From Tsukamurella pulmonis (lineage in GTDB: Bacteria > Actinomycetota > Actinomycetes > Mycobacteriales > Mycobacteriaceae), in contig NZ_FNLF01000002.1 in NCBI RefSeq assembly GCF_900103175.1, positions 1,178,001-1,242,000 on the forward strand: a DNA stretch of 64,000 nt, given 5' to 3'. Numbering within the stretch: the stretch's first letter is position 1; each line of letters starts with the position of its first letter. Below are positions 1 to 8,075 of this stretch, in pieces. The notes beneath the pieces were generated by a model. The model ran no database searches. It was not told the origin of the DNA and saw nothing but the letters and a program-made list of their open reading frames with translations. A program made the position numbers and the translations under genes.

Positions 1-99
1 CGCTACCGCGAGCTGACGACCGTCGTCGACGCGCACTGCCCGGTCCTGGACCTGACCCAGAACCCGACGCCGGTCACGACGACGCTGCGGGTGAACTGA
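1..99 (+). CDS. OsmC family protein, C-terminal fragment
   Basis: Only the last 32 codons are inside the window, ending at TGA 97-99. The tail contains AHCPVLD followed by NPTPVTT. That is the usual end of OsmC/Ohr-type peroxidases, where the cysteine of the His-Cys-Pro motif is one of the two redox-active thiols that reduce organic hydroperoxides. Its last 26 bases overlap the converging DoxX gene on the other strand. The substrate-binding half is outside the window, so the subfamily (OsmC versus YhfA-like) cannot be decided. Confidence 0.7.
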   Translation, partial: RYRELTTVVDAHCPVLDLTQNPTPVTTTLRVN

Positions 100-460
100 C
101 CCGGGGGCCGGTCGCGGCGAGCGCGCCGTAGAACAGCAGCAGCGACGAGGCCGCCGCGAAGTTCAGTCGCAGGTCGCGGGCGCGCACGTGCAGGCCCACC
201 GCGACGGCGAAGTAGAGCGTCAGCATGATCGCGGTGAGCCGGGCCAGTCCCGGCCACCGCGGCGCCGCCGCGAGGCCGAGCGCCGAGGCGCCCTTGACCA
301 CGGGGAAGAACCAGCGGCCACCGTCGGGCCAGCCGACGTCGTCGAGGCACCGTGCGATGTACGGGACGGGCTGGATGCACAGGGCCCCGTCGGTCGCCTG
401 GCCGGCGGCGGCCGCCTGATAGAGCCGGGGATCGCGGAGGAGATCGTTCACCGAGGGCAT
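74..460 (-). CDS. DoxX family membrane protein
   Basis: The gene encodes 128 residues. Several hydrophobic segments, a [16 protein letters not shown] stretch and a second helix with [15 protein letters not shown] resemble the DoxX-like four-helix family, whose members sit in the inner membrane and are linked to thiol or oxidative stress. I start at the ATG at 460 rather than at the upstream TTG because the family normally begins shortly before the first helix. A GAGG lies directly upstream, with rather short spacing. The 3' end overlaps the end of the osmC-like gene on the opposite strand. The biochemical function is unknown. Confidence 0.7.
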   Translation of the reverse strand: MPSVNDLLRDPRLYQAAAAGQATDGALCIQPVPYIARCLDDVGWPDGGRWFFPVVKGASALGLAAAPRWPGLARLTAIMLTLYFAVAVGLHVRARDLRLNFAAASSLLLFYGALAATGPRVSSPAASS

Positions 461-506
461 GATCCTCACGCTAGGCGCCCGCGCGGCGGGGGACAAGAGG
501 TGCCGA

Positions 507-536
507 TTCGACTCTGACCGGCACTTTCTCTACACT
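507..536 (+). promoter_or_regulatory. Promoter of the rpsH ribosomal block
   Basis: A -35-like TTCGAC (507-512) and a -10 TACACT (531-536) are separated by 18 bases. This fits actinobacterial housekeeping promoters, in which the -10 dominates. It would give a leader of about 200 bases before rpsH at 744. The block needs its own promoter because a minus-strand gene lies immediately upstream. Confidence 0.55.
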
Positions 537-542
537 AGTGAG

Positions 543-743
543 GTTGCCTGTCGTGCTTCGAGCACGGCCGGCGCACTTCCCCGAACCGGTTCGCCGGTCC
601 GGAATCCCTGCAGTGCAACGGTATTGCAGGACGGTTTGCTTCGTAGCAGGCCCACCGTCGGACGTTCCAGGCCCCGATTCGTCAGGGCACCAGAGCGCCG
701 GCGATGTATGGGAACCGCTGCGAGAAAGGTAGACGAATCTGTC
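543..743 (+). promoter_or_regulatory. Long 5' leader of rpsH
   Basis: About 200 bases between the predicted start point and rpsH contain no credible gene. Short hairpin-forming elements are visible near 552-575 (GTGCTTCGAGCAC) and around 583-600 (CCGGTTCGCCGG). Such a long structured leader in front of a ribosomal protein block could hold feedback control by a ribosomal protein or attenuation. No known leader consensus is recognised. Confidence 0.3.
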
Positions 744-1142
744 ATGACCATGACTGATCCGATCGCAGACTTCTTGACCCGTCTGCGCAACGCCAACTCG
801 GCGTACCACGACGAGGTGACGCTCCCGCACTCGAAGATCAAGGCGAACATCGCCGAGATCCTCAAGCGTGAGGGCTACATCACCGACTTCCGTACCGAGG
901 ACGCCGAGGTGGGCAAGAACCTCGTCGTTTCGCTGAAGTACGGCCCCAGCCGTGAGCGTTCGATCGCCGGCCTGCGCCGCGTGTCGAAGCCCGGTCTGCG
1001 CGTGTACGCGAAGTCCACCAACCTGCCGAAGGTCCTCGGTGGCCTGGGCGTGGCGATCATCTCCACGTCCTCGGGCCTCCTCACGGATCGCCAGGCAGCC
1101 AAGCAGGGCGTGGGCGGCGAAGTCCTCGCTTACGTCTGGTAA
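744..1142 (+). CDS. rpsH: 30S ribosomal protein S8
   Basis: The 132 residues match the normal S8 length. The N-terminus [18 protein letters not shown] and the C-terminal region with [13 protein letters not shown] are diagnostic. S8 binds helix 21 of 16S rRNA in the central domain and is an early assembly protein. In the canonical spc operon rpsN precedes this gene; here the upstream neighbour is an oppositely oriented DoxX gene, so rpsH is the first gene of its transcript. It is followed by rplF after 14 bases. Confidence 0.97.
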   Translation: MTMTDPIADFLTRLRNANSAYHDEVTLPHSKIKANIAEILKREGYITDFRTEDAEVGKNLVVSLKYGPSRERSIAGLRRVSKPGLRVYAKSTNLPKVLGGLGVAIISTSSGLLTDRQAAKQGVGGEVLAYVW

Positions 1143-1156
1143 GGGGACAAACAACT

Positions 1157-1696
1157 ATGTCGCGTATTGGTAAGCACCCCGTGGTCGTTCCCGCGGGCGT
1201 CGACGTGCAGATCGCCGGCCAGGACGTCACCGTCAAGGGGCCCAAGGGCCAGCTTGCGCTGACGATCGCTGAGCCGATCTCGGTGTCGAAGAACGAAGAG
1301 GGCGCCATCGTGGTGGCCCGTCCCGACGACGAGCGGCGCAACCGCGCGCTGCACGGCCTGTCGCGGACCCTGGTCGCCAACATGGTGACCGGTGTGACCG
1401 AGGGTTACACCAAGAAGATGGAGATCTACGGCGTGGGCTACCGCGTGGCGCTCAAGGGCAAGGACCTCGAGTTCGCCCTGGGCTTCAGCCACCCGGTGCC
1501 GATCGAGGCGCCCGAGGGCATCACCTTCGCGGTGGAGAGCCCCACCAAGTTCTCCGTGTCCGGCATCGACAAGCAGCAGGTCGGCCAGGTCTCGGCGGTC
1601 ATCCGCAAGCTCCGTCGTCCCGATCCCTACAAGGGCAAGGGCGTGCGGTACGAGGGTGAGCAGATCCGTCGCAAGGTCGGAAAGACGGGTAAGTAA
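1157..1696 (+). CDS. rplF: 50S ribosomal protein L6
   Basis: The protein has 179 residues and starts [14 protein letters not shown]. It shows the two L6 repeats and the C-terminal [16 protein letters not shown] signature that contacts 23S rRNA near the GTPase-associated region. The start is 14 bases after rpsH and the stop is 3 bases before rplR, so the gene is translated as part of the same operon. Length and sequence look normal. Confidence 0.97.
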   Translation: MSRIGKHPVVVPAGVDVQIAGQDVTVKGPKGQLALTIAEPISVSKNEEGAIVVARPDDERRNRALHGLSRTLVANMVTGVTEGYTKKMEIYGVGYRVALKGKDLEFALGFSHPVPIEAPEGITFAVESPTKFSVSGIDKQQVGQVSAVIRKLRRPDPYKGKGVRYEGEQIRRKVGKTGK

Positions 1697-1699
1697 CTC

Positions 1700-2101
1700 A
1701 TGGCAACTCAGACTGAGAACAAGCGCATCCCGGCGGGCAAGGACGTCTCGACTCGTCGTCGTACGTCGAAGGCCCGTCGCCACTTCCGCCTGCGCAAGAA
1801 GATCGAGGGCACCGCGGTCCGTCCGCGGCTCGCGGTCAAGCGCTCCAGCCGGCACATCCACGTCCAGCTGATCGACGACCTCAAGGGCCACACGCTGGCC
1901 GCGGCGTCGACGCTGGAGGCGGACGTCAAGGCTGCCGGCGGCGACAAGTCGGCCCAGGCCAAGAAGGTCGGCGAGCTCATCGCCGCCCGCGCCAAGGCCG
2001 CCGGTGTGGACGCCGTCGTTTTCGACCGTGGTGGCAACAAGTACCACGGCCGGATCGCCGCGCTCGCGGACGCCGCTCGCGAAGGCGGGTTGACGTTCTA
2101 A
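1700..2101 (+). CDS. rplR: 50S ribosomal protein L18
   Basis: The protein has 133 residues with a basic N-terminus ([18 protein letters not shown]) followed by the L18 core, [18 protein letters not shown]. It ends GGLTF, typical of L18. L18 binds 5S rRNA together with L5 and helps anchor it in the central protuberance. The ATG lies 3 bases behind the rplF stop and no separate Shine-Dalgarno stands out, which suggests coupling with rplF. Confidence 0.96.
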   Translation: MATQTENKRIPAGKDVSTRRRTSKARRHFRLRKKIEGTAVRPRLAVKRSSRHIHVQLIDDLKGHTLAAASTLEADVKAAGGDKSAQAKKVGELIAARAKAAGVDAVVFDRGGNKYHGRIAALADAAREGGLTF

Positions 2102-2144
2102 TGACTCACACCAGCATGTTTTCCATCGAAGGAGAGGTCGCCTG

Positions 2145-2789
2145 ATGCCCGGACGTCAGCGTCGTGACGGCGGTAGCAACGGCCCCGCCGGGAACAACGA
2201 GAACTCGAACGACCGCCGCGGCGGTCGTGGTGGCCGCGACCGCGATCAGCGCGGTGGCCGCAACGAGGCCGAGAAGAGCAACTACATCGAGAAGGTTGTC
2301 ACCATCAACCGTGTCTCGAAGGTCGTGAAGGGTGGTCGTCGCTTCAGCTTCACCGCCCTCGTGATCGTGGGCGACGGCCAGGGCATGGTCGGCGTCGGTT
2401 ACGGCAAGGCCAAGGAAGTTCCTGCGGCCATCCAGAAGGGTGTCGAGGAGGCTCGGAAGAACTTCTTCCGCGTCCCGATGATCGGCAACACCATCGTGCA
2501 CCCGGTCCAGGGTGAGGCCGCGGCCGGCGTCGTGCTGCTGCGTCCCGCCAGCCCGGGTACCGGTGTCATCGCCGGTGGCGCCGTGCGTCCCGTGCTCGAG
2601 GCGGCCGGCGTCCACGACGTCATCGCCAAGAGCCTGGGCTCGGACAACGCCATCAACGTGGTGCACGCGACCGTGGCGGCTCTCAAGGAGCTGCAGCGTC
2701 CCGAGGAGGTCGCGGCTCGTCGCGGCCTGCCCATCGAGGACGTCGCCCCGGCCGGCATGCTCCGCGCCCGTGCAGGTCAGGGAGCGTAA
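2145..2789 (+). CDS. rpsE: 30S ribosomal protein S5
   Basis: The protein has 214 residues. The first 45 or so form a low-complexity extension rich in Gly, Arg, Asn and Asp with [12 protein letters not shown] repeats. The S5 double-stranded RNA-binding domain ([18 protein letters not shown] onward) and the C-terminal domain follow. S5 lies at the mRNA entry channel and acts in decoding fidelity. A strong GGAGAGG site precedes the ATG. Extended S5 N-termini are common in actinobacteria, so the extension is not a fusion. Confidence 0.96.
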   Translation: MPGRQRRDGGSNGPAGNNENSNDRRGGRGGRDRDQRGGRNEAEKSNYIEKVVTINRVSKVVKGGRRFSFTALVIVGDGQGMVGVGYGKAKEVPAAIQKGVEEARKNFFRVPMIGNTIVHPVQGEAAAGVVLLRPASPGTGVIAGGAVRPVLEAAGVHDVIAKSLGSDNAINVVHATVAALKELQRPEEVAARRGLPIEDVAPAGMLRARAGQGA

Positions 2790-2792
2790 GTC

Positions 2793-2972
2793 ATGGCAGA
2801 GCTGAAGATCACCCAGGTGCGGGGCCTCGTCGGGCTCAAGCAGAACCAGCGCGACAGCCTGCGCACCCTGGGCCTCAAGGGCATCCGCAAGTCGGTCGTC
2901 CGTGAGGACACCCCCGTCAATCGCGGCCTGATCCAGGTCGTTTCGCATCTCGTGGAAGTGGAGGAGGTGTAA
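2793..2972 (+). CDS. rpmD: 50S ribosomal protein L30
   Basis: A 59-residue protein, [15 protein letters not shown] through HLVEVEEV, fills the gap between rpsE and rplO. The pattern [16 protein letters not shown] is the conserved L30 core that packs on 23S rRNA. The ATG is 3 bases after the rpsE stop and the TAA is 3 bases before rplO, giving the standard rpsE-rpmD-rplO arrangement. It is short, but the family match is clear. Confidence 0.95.
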   Translation: MAELKITQVRGLVGLKQNQRDSLRTLGLKGIRKSVVREDTPVNRGLIQVVSHLVEVEEV

Positions 2973-2975
2973 GCA

Positions 2976-3434
2976 ATGGCTATCAAGCTGCACGATCTCC
3001 GTCCCGCTAAGGGCGCGAAGACCGCCAAGACCCGCGTGGGTCGCGGTGAGGGCTCGAAGGGTAAGACCGCCGGTCGCGGCACCAAGGGCACGAAGGCGCG
3101 CAAGAACGTCCCCGTGGCGTTCGAGGGCGGTCAGATGCCGCTGCACATGCGGCTGCCGAAGCTCAAGGGCTTCAAGAACCGCAACCGCGTCGAGTACCAG
3201 GTGGTGAACGTGGGCGACATCGCTCGCCTGTTCCCGCAGGGCGGCACCATCGGCATCGACGAGCTCGTCGCCGCCGGTGCGGTTCGCAAGAACCGTGTCG
3301 TCAAGGTGCTGGGCGACGGCGAGATCAGCGTCAAGGTGGACGTGACGGCGACCAAGGTCACCGGCGCCGCCAAGGCGAAGATCGAGGCCGCCGGTGGCAC
3401 CGCCACCGAGCTGAAGCCGTCGGCCGAGGCCTAG
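2976..3434 (+). CDS. rplO: 50S ribosomal protein L15
   Basis: The protein has 152 residues. The N-terminal Gly/Arg/Lys-rich tail ([18 protein letters not shown]) threads into 23S rRNA, and the C-terminal globular domain is Ala/Val/Lys-rich. It is the last gene of this ribosomal block, followed after 23 bases by a strong intrinsic terminator. In the canonical spc operon secY follows directly; here it has a separate leader. Confidence 0.96.
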   Translation: MAIKLHDLRPAKGAKTAKTRVGRGEGSKGKTAGRGTKGTKARKNVPVAFEGGQMPLHMRLPKLKGFKNRNRVEYQVVNVGDIARLFPQGGTIGIDELVAAGAVRKNRVVKVLGDGEISVKVDVTATKVTGAAKAKIEAAGGTATELKPSAEA

Positions 3435-3457
3435 TCCTCGCGCTGCGCAACGTGGAC

Positions 3458-3504
3458 GCCGCGGTAGGCGCCGGTCACCGGTGCCTACCGCGGCTCTCGT
3501 TTCG
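3458..3504 (+). terminator. Rho-independent terminator after rplO
   Basis: Two arms, GCCGCGGTAGGC and GCCTACCGCGGC, form a very stable stem; the inner GGCGCC/GGTGCC region extends it. A short TCTCGTTT tract follows. It lies 23 bases after the rplO stop and separates the rpsH block from secY. Confidence 0.8.
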
Positions 3505-3656
3505 CGGCCCCCTCACGGCCCACCGCCTGTCTCCTGCCGGGCGGTACCCGCCGTGAACAGCCCCAATGAGTGCGGCTGTTAGAGTTCATACGTTTGCAGG
3601 ATTACCCATGAGGACATCGCGCTCCGCCGCGGGCGGTGCGCGTGTCCACGAGCGTG

Positions 3657-3678
3657 GGGCGGCCCGTCCGGGCCGCCC
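3657..3678 (+). promoter_or_regulatory. Hairpin in the secY leader
   Basis: The arms GGGCGGCCCG and CGGGCCGCCC are perfectly complementary around a two-base centre and end 8 bases before the AGGAGG site of secY (3686-3691). The hairpin could mask or insulate the ribosome binding site or act as a pause signal. A possible -10 element TAGAGT at 3580-3585 lies upstream, but no convincing -35 accompanies it. The rest of 3505-3656 shows no gene. Confidence 0.35.
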
Positions 3679-3695
3679 GGCTGCCAGGAGGATGT

Positions 3696-5009
3696 GTGCT
3701 TTCGGCCCTAGTCCCGATCTTCCGGACCCCGGATCTACGGCGGAAGATCCTGATCGTCCTGGGCATCCTCGTGCTCTACCGGCTCGGCGCCACGTTGCCG
3801 TCGCCCGGTGTGAACTTCGGGACGATCACCGAGTGCGTCGACAAGGCCACCAGCGGCGACAGCGGTCAGGTGTACTCGCTGATCAACATGTTCTCCGGCG
3901 GTGCGCTGCTGCAGCTGTCGGTGTTCGCGATCGGCATCATGCCGTACATCACCGCGTCGATCATCATCCAGCTGCTGATGGTGGTCATCCCGCGGTTCGA
4001 GACCCTTCGTAAGGAGGGGCAGGCCGGCCAGGCGAAGATCACCCAGTACACCCGCTACCTCACGGTGGCGCTGGCGCTGCTGCAGGCCACCGCGATCGTC
4101 GCCATGGCCTCGCGCGGCAACCTGCTGCCCGACTGCCCCGGCATCATCCAGGACAACGACGTCTTCTCCCTGCTGGTCATCGTCTTCACCATGACCGCCG
4201 GCGCGATCCTCGTCATGTGGTTCGGCGAGCTGATCACCGAGCGCGGCATCGGCAACGGCATGTCGCTGCTGATCTTCGCGGGCATCGCCTCGCGCCTGCC
4301 GGCCGACGGCCAGAAGATCCTCGAGAGCCAGGGCGGCCTCGCCTTCGGCCTCGTCTGCTTCGCCGTGTTCCTGATCCTCGTCGCCGTCGTCTTCGTCGAG
4401 CAGGGTCAGCGCCGCATCCCGGTGCAGTACGCCAAGCGCATGGTCGGCCGCAAGATGTACGGCGGCTCGTCGACCTACCTGCCGCTCAAGGTGAACACCG
4501 CGGGCGTCATCCCGGTCATCTTCGCCTCGTCGCTGCTGTACCTGCCGCAGCTGGTGATCCAGCTCGTCGCGAGCGATTCGACGGCCGGCTGGGTGCAGTG
4601 GATCCAGACCAACCTGGTCAACCCCGGCAGCACCTGGCACATCGTCATCTACTTCGCCCTGATCATCTTCTTCACGTACTTCTACGTCGCGATCACCTTC
4701 AACCCGGAGGAGCGCGCGGACGAGATGAAGAAGTTCGGCGGCTTCATCCCGGGCATCCGGCCGGGCAAGCCGACCGCCGATTACCTGAACTACGTGCTGC
4801 AGCGCATCACGCTGCCCGGTTCGCTCTACCTCGGCATCATCGCGATTCTCCCGAACCTCTTCATCGAACTCACCGGTAGCGGCTCGAACCTGAGTAACCT
4901 GCCGTTCGGCGGCACGATGGTCCTCATCATCGTGGTCGTGGCGCTCGACACCACGAAGCAGATCGAGAGTCAATTGATGCAACGTAACTACGAAGGATTC
5001 CTCAAGTGA
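3696..5009 (+). CDS. secY: Protein translocase subunit SecY
   Basis: The 437 residues include about ten membrane helices. The start of the mature family, [18 protein letters not shown], and the conserved LPSPGVNF segment are present. SecY forms the channel of the Sec translocon with SecE and SecG. I chose the GTG at 3696 because AGGAGGA (3686-3692) precedes it and family members begin with this LSA sequence; longer upstream reading would add a basic, non-conserved stretch. The stop overlaps the adk start (GTGA), indicating translational coupling. Confidence 0.96.
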   Translation: MLSALVPIFRTPDLRRKILIVLGILVLYRLGATLPSPGVNFGTITECVDKATSGDSGQVYSLINMFSGGALLQLSVFAIGIMPYITASIIIQLLMVVIPRFETLRKEGQAGQAKITQYTRYLTVALALLQATAIVAMASRGNLLPDCPGIIQDNDVFSLLVIVFTMTAGAILVMWFGELITERGIGNGMSLLIFAGIASRLPADGQKILESQGGLAFGLVCFAVFLILVAVVFVEQGQRRIPVQYAKRMVGRKMYGGSSTYLPLKVNTAGVIPVIFASSLLYLPQLVIQLVASDSTAGWVQWIQTNLVNPGSTWHIVIYFALIIFFTYFYVAITFNPEERADEMKKFGGFIPGIRPGKPTADYLNYVLQRITLPGSLYLGIIAILPNLFIELTGSGSNLSNLPFGGTMVLIIVVVALDTTKQIESQLMQRNYEGFLK

Positions 5010-5551
5010 GACTGGTTATTCTCGGCCCTCCCGGGGCGGGCAAGGGCACGCAGGCCGAACGACTGTCGGAGAAGTACGGGATCCCGCACATCTCGACGGG
5101 CGACCTGTTCCGCGCGAACATCAGCGAGGGCACCGCGCTCGGTGTCGAGGCCAAGAAGTACATGGACGCGGGCGAGCTCGTCCCGTCCTCGGTCACCGTC
5201 GACATGGTGCGCTCGCGCCTGACGGAGCCGGACGCCAAGAACGGCTTCATCCTCGACGGCTTCCCGCGCTCCACCGACCAGGCCGACTCGCTCGCCGAGA
5301 TCCTCACCGCGCGTGGTGAGAAGCTCGACGCCGTGGTCTCCTTCGAGGTCCCCGAGGACACCGTCGTCGAGCGCATGCTCGCCCGCGGCCGCGCCGACGA
5401 CACCGAAGAGGTCATCCGCAACCGCATGCAGGTCTACGCGAACCAGACGGCGCCGCTGCTCGACTACTACGGCGACTTCGTCACCCACATCGACGCCGTC
5501 GGCACCGTCGACGAGGTCCTGGGCCGCGTCACCTCGCAGCTCGACAAGTGA
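5006..5551 (+). CDS. adk: Adenylate kinase
   Basis: The enzyme converts ATP + AMP to 2 ADP and has 181 residues. The P-loop GPPGAGKGT is at residues 7-15. The AMP-binding segment HISTGDLFR and the DGFPRS motif are intact. It is the short bacterial form without a zinc-binding LID, the usual type in Mycobacteriales. Start GTG overlaps the secY stop by four bases, and its own stop overlaps the map start in the same way, so secY-adk-map is one tightly coupled unit. Confidence 0.96.
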   Translation: MRLVILGPPGAGKGTQAERLSEKYGIPHISTGDLFRANISEGTALGVEAKKYMDAGELVPSSVTVDMVRSRLTEPDAKNGFILDGFPRSTDQADSLAEILTARGEKLDAVVSFEVPEDTVVERMLARGRADDTEEVIRNRMQVYANQTAPLLDYYGDFVTHIDAVGTVDEVLGRVTSQLDK

Positions 5552-6348
5552 GTCGTTTCCGCATCAAGAGCCTCCGGACCGTGCCCGCGCGGTCGGCCGG
5601 GGAGCTCGACGCGATGGCCGCCGCGGGCGCCGTCGTGGGCCGCGCGCTCGTCGCGGTCCGCGATGCCGCCCGCGTCGGCGTCTCCACCCTCGAGCTCGAC
5701 GAGGTCGCTGAGACGGTGATCCGCGAGGCCGGTGCGGTGCCCTCGTTCAAGGGCTACCACGGCTTCCCGGGCTCGATCTGTTCGTCGGTCAACGAGGTCG
5801 TCGTGCACGGCATCCCGAACCGGGACACGGTGCTGGCGCAGGGCGACCTGGTCTCCATCGACTGCGGCGCCATCCTCGACGGCTGGCACGGCGACTCGGC
5901 GTGGTCCTTCGGCGTCGGCGAGCTGGCTCCCGAGGATCGCGACCTGTCCGAGGCCACCCGCCTCGCGATGGAGGCCGGTATCGCCGCCATGGTCGACGGC
6001 AACCGCCTCACCGACGTCTCGCACGCCATCGAGACCGCCACCTACGCGCAGTCCGCGCGGCTCGGGCGCGACTTCGCCATCGTCGACGGCTACGGCGGCC
6101 ACGGCATCGGCCGTGAGATGCACATGGAGCCCTTCCTCGCCAACGAGGGCGATCCGGGCAAGGGCCCGCGCCTCGTCGTCGGCTCCACCCTCGCGATCGA
6201 GCCGATGCTCGCGCTGGGCACCCCCGACACCTCCGTCCTGGAGGACGACTGGACCGTCGTCACCGACGACGGTGCGCGCGCCGCGCACTGGGAGCACACC
6301 GTCGCCGTCACCGCCGACGGTCCGCGCATCCTCACCCTCCGTCCCTGA
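5548..6348 (+). CDS. map: Type I methionine aminopeptidase
   Basis: The protein has 266 residues and removes the initiator methionine from nascent proteins. The metal ligands are visible: Asp in SIDCGA, Asp in WHGDSAW, His in GYGGHGIG, Glu in AIEPM and Glu in WEHTVAV. The start codon is GTG inside the adk stop (GTGA). There is no extra N-terminal zinc or SH3-binding extension, so it corresponds to the short MapA-like form. The operon position after adk is canonical. Confidence 0.95.
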   Translation: MSRFRIKSLRTVPARSAGELDAMAAAGAVVGRALVAVRDAARVGVSTLELDEVAETVIREAGAVPSFKGYHGFPGSICSSVNEVVVHGIPNRDTVLAQGDLVSIDCGAILDGWHGDSAWSFGVGELAPEDRDLSEATRLAMEAGIAAMVDGNRLTDVSHAIETATYAQSARLGRDFAIVDGYGGHGIGREMHMEPFLANEGDPGKGPRLVVGSTLAIEPMLALGTPDTSVLEDDWTVVTDDGARAAHWEHTVAVTADGPRILTLRP

Positions 6349-6369
6349 CCTGCGTCGATGGATTCCGGC

Positions 6370-6400
6370 TTGACCCTCACGCGGCGTGAGGCCCGAGTGT
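6370..6400 (+). promoter_or_regulatory. MerR-type promoter/operator
   Basis: TTGACC (6370-6375) and a GAGTGT -10-like element (6395-6400) are separated by 19 bases. Within the spacer lies a perfect inverted repeat, CCTCACG-CGG-CGTGAGG (6375-6391). A lengthened spacer containing a dyad is the hallmark of MerR-family targets, where the activator twists the DNA. This indicates autoregulation of the gene that follows. Confidence 0.7.
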
Positions 6401-6407
6401 GGTCGCT

Positions 6408-7181
6408 GTGAACGAAGGAAGACCCGCACAGCACACGGTCGGCACGATCGCGCGGCTGACCGGTATCAGCGTGCGCACCCTGCACCACTACGACGAGATC
6501 GGTCTCGTCGTCCCGTCGGGGCGCACGTCGGCCGGCTACCGCGTCTACGACGATGCCGATGTCGAGCGCCTGCATCAGGTGCTGACGTACCGCGAGCTGG
6601 GCTTCCCCCTCGAGCAGATAGCGACCCTGCTCGACGATCCGTCGGCCGACGCCATGGCGCATCTGGAGCAGCAACGGAAGCTGCTGACCGAGCGGATCGA
6701 CCGTTTGCACCGGATGGTCGCGGCTGTGGAGGACATGATGAACAGCAAGAAGAGCGGCATCCAGCTGACCGCCGAGGAGCAGACCGAGATCTTCGGCGAC
6801 GACTGGCTCGGCGAGGGCTACGCCGAGGAGGCGGAGCAGCGCTGGGGCGACACCGACGCCTGGAAGCAGAGCGCCGAGCGCACCGCGAAGCTGACCAAGG
6901 ACGACTGGAAGCAGCTCAAGGCCGAGGGCGACGCCCTCGAGGCCGCGCTCGCCGACGCCCTGGCCCGCGGCGTCGCCGCCGGCTCGCCCGAGGCGAACGA
7001 GCTCGCCGAGCGGCACCGCGCCGGCATCGACCGCTGGTACGACTGCGACCACGCGATGCAGGTGTGCGTGGCGCAGATGTACGTGAGCGATCCCCGGTTC
7101 CGCAAGCACTACGAGGACATCGCGCCGGGCCTGGCCCAGTACGTGGTGGACATCGTCACCGCGAACGCGGAGCAGCAGTAA
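6408..7181 (+). CDS. MerR family regulator with TipA-like C-terminal domain
   Basis: The protein has about 257 residues. A MerR winged helix (VGTIARLTGISVRTLHHYDEIG) is followed by a dimerisation coiled coil and then a TipAS-like domain (KDDWKQLKAEGD, ELAERHRAGIDRWYDC). In TipAL this domain captures thiopeptide or other drug ligands and activates the promoter. The predicted -10 ends at 6400, which places the transcript start near 6407. I therefore favour a leaderless GTG at 6408, though a GTG at 6399 is also in frame. No drug exporter is adjacent, so autoregulation is the only target visible here. Confidence 0.85.
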   Translation: MNEGRPAQHTVGTIARLTGISVRTLHHYDEIGLVVPSGRTSAGYRVYDDADVERLHQVLTYRELGFPLEQIATLLDDPSADAMAHLEQQRKLLTERIDRLHRMVAAVEDMMNSKKSGIQLTAEEQTEIFGDDWLGEGYAEEAEQRWGDTDAWKQSAERTAKLTKDDWKQLKAEGDALEAALADALARGVAAGSPEANELAERHRAGIDRWYDCDHAMQVCVAQMYVSDPRFRKHYEDIAPGLAQYVVDIVTANAEQQ

Positions 7182-7249
7182 CCGGACGGGCACGGACGAT
7201 CGTCGCGAACGACGCCGTGCCCGTTCGTCGCGGTACGTACGCTGGTGGG

Positions 7250-7924
7250 GTGGACCGGCTGTTGGACTTCGTCCAGAACTTCTGGTGGCTCATCTTCGTC
7301 GTCGGCGGCAGCACCAAGGGGCTGTCCGTCTGGAACGAGCGCCGCGCCGCGCGCCGCCTCGAGCGCTACCGCATCAAGCAGGAGACCAAGGTCGCGGTCG
7401 CGCGGGCGAAGGGGATGGGCCGGATCGACGCGGCCCAGGTCCAGCGGGAACTCCAGCGCGCGCTCGCCGAGCACGACGCCGTCGACACCCGCTGGTTCGA
7501 GTACGAGACGGACCTCGCCACCGTCCTGGACTTCCCGATGATGATCGACCTGCGCGAACCGCTCACCGTCGAATTCCACAAGGCCAAGCGCCGGGCGGAC
7601 CTGCTCCGCCCGGACGCGCCCGACGGTGCGCCGGCGGCGGACGTCGAGCAGTACCGCGACGCGGTGCACGCCTACGCCGCGGCCTTCGACGTCGCGGAGC
7701 GGGAGGCGCAGCGCCGGCGCCGCGGCGACTTCTCCCCGCTGGAGCAGGAGCGCTTGGCGAAGGCGCAGCGCCTGCTCGCGGTCGCCCTCGACGGTTCGGC
7801 GACCGGCCCGGAGCGCCAGCAGGCCTACCAGCGCGCCCGCGCCGAGCTCGACGGCCTCATCGACCTGCCGAAACCCGCCACCGTCGCCCTGGAGCGGCAG
7901 GTGCGGGCGGCGCTCGAAGGCTGA
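7250..7924 (+). CDS. Conserved hypothetical protein with N-terminal membrane helix
   Basis: The protein has 224 residues. One N-terminal membrane anchor (LDFVQNFWWLIFVVGGSTKG) precedes a long charged, helical region rich in Arg, Glu and Ala that would form coiled coils. No catalytic motif is recognised. The GTG at 7250 is chosen because it places the hydrophobic helix at the very N-terminus; no strong ribosome binding site is visible. The gene lies downstream of the MerR regulator in the same direction, with a 68-base gap, and ends at a strong terminator. Its function is unknown. Confidence 0.7.
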   Translation: MDRLLDFVQNFWWLIFVVGGSTKGLSVWNERRAARRLERYRIKQETKVAVARAKGMGRIDAAQVQRELQRALAEHDAVDTRWFEYETDLATVLDFPMMIDLREPLTVEFHKAKRRADLLRPDAPDGAPAADVEQYRDAVHAYAAAFDVAEREAQRRRRGDFSPLEQERLAKAQRLLAVALDGSATGPERQQAYQRARAELDGLIDLPKPATVALERQVRAALEG

Positions 7925-7929
7925 GACGA

Positions 7930-7962
7930 CAGCACCCCCGAGCCGGCGGCTCGGGGGTGCTG
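7930..7962. terminator. Bidirectional terminator hairpin
   Basis: A 15-bp perfect stem, CAGCACCCCCGAGCC with its complement, encloses a GGC loop. It lies 5 bases after the hypothetical gene on the plus strand and 11 bases beyond the small minus-strand ORF that follows metY, so it can end both converging transcripts. There is no long T tract on either side. Confidence 0.75.
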
Positions 7963-7973
7963 ATCTGCGAGGT

Positions 7974-8066
7974 CTACGTGCAGCCGCGCTGCACGGCGGC
8001 GGTCCAGGCACCGTCGTCGGCGAGGACGGAACGGACCGTCCGTCGCAACCACCGCAGAGCGCGCAT
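7974..8066 (-). CDS. Possible 30-residue peptide downstream of metY
   Basis: This short reading frame encodes MRALRWLRRTVRSV..QRGCT, a strongly basic first half and a single Cys near the end. It starts 9 bases after the metY stop, with an AGGAG that overlaps that stop at 6-base spacing, and ends 11 bases before a strong terminator. Codon choice is GC-rich like its neighbours. No family is recognised. It may be a co-translated small protein or simply a chance frame in the 3' leader. Confidence 0.4.
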   Translation of the reverse strand: MRALRWLRRTVRSVLADDGAWTAAVQRGCT

Positions 8067-8075
8067 CACGGTCTC

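Noticed and set aside
3735..4982. Long open frame opposite secY
   Set aside because: Antisense shadow of GC-rich codon bias: His/Asp/Arg-rich translation without any family motif; secY on the other strand is certain.
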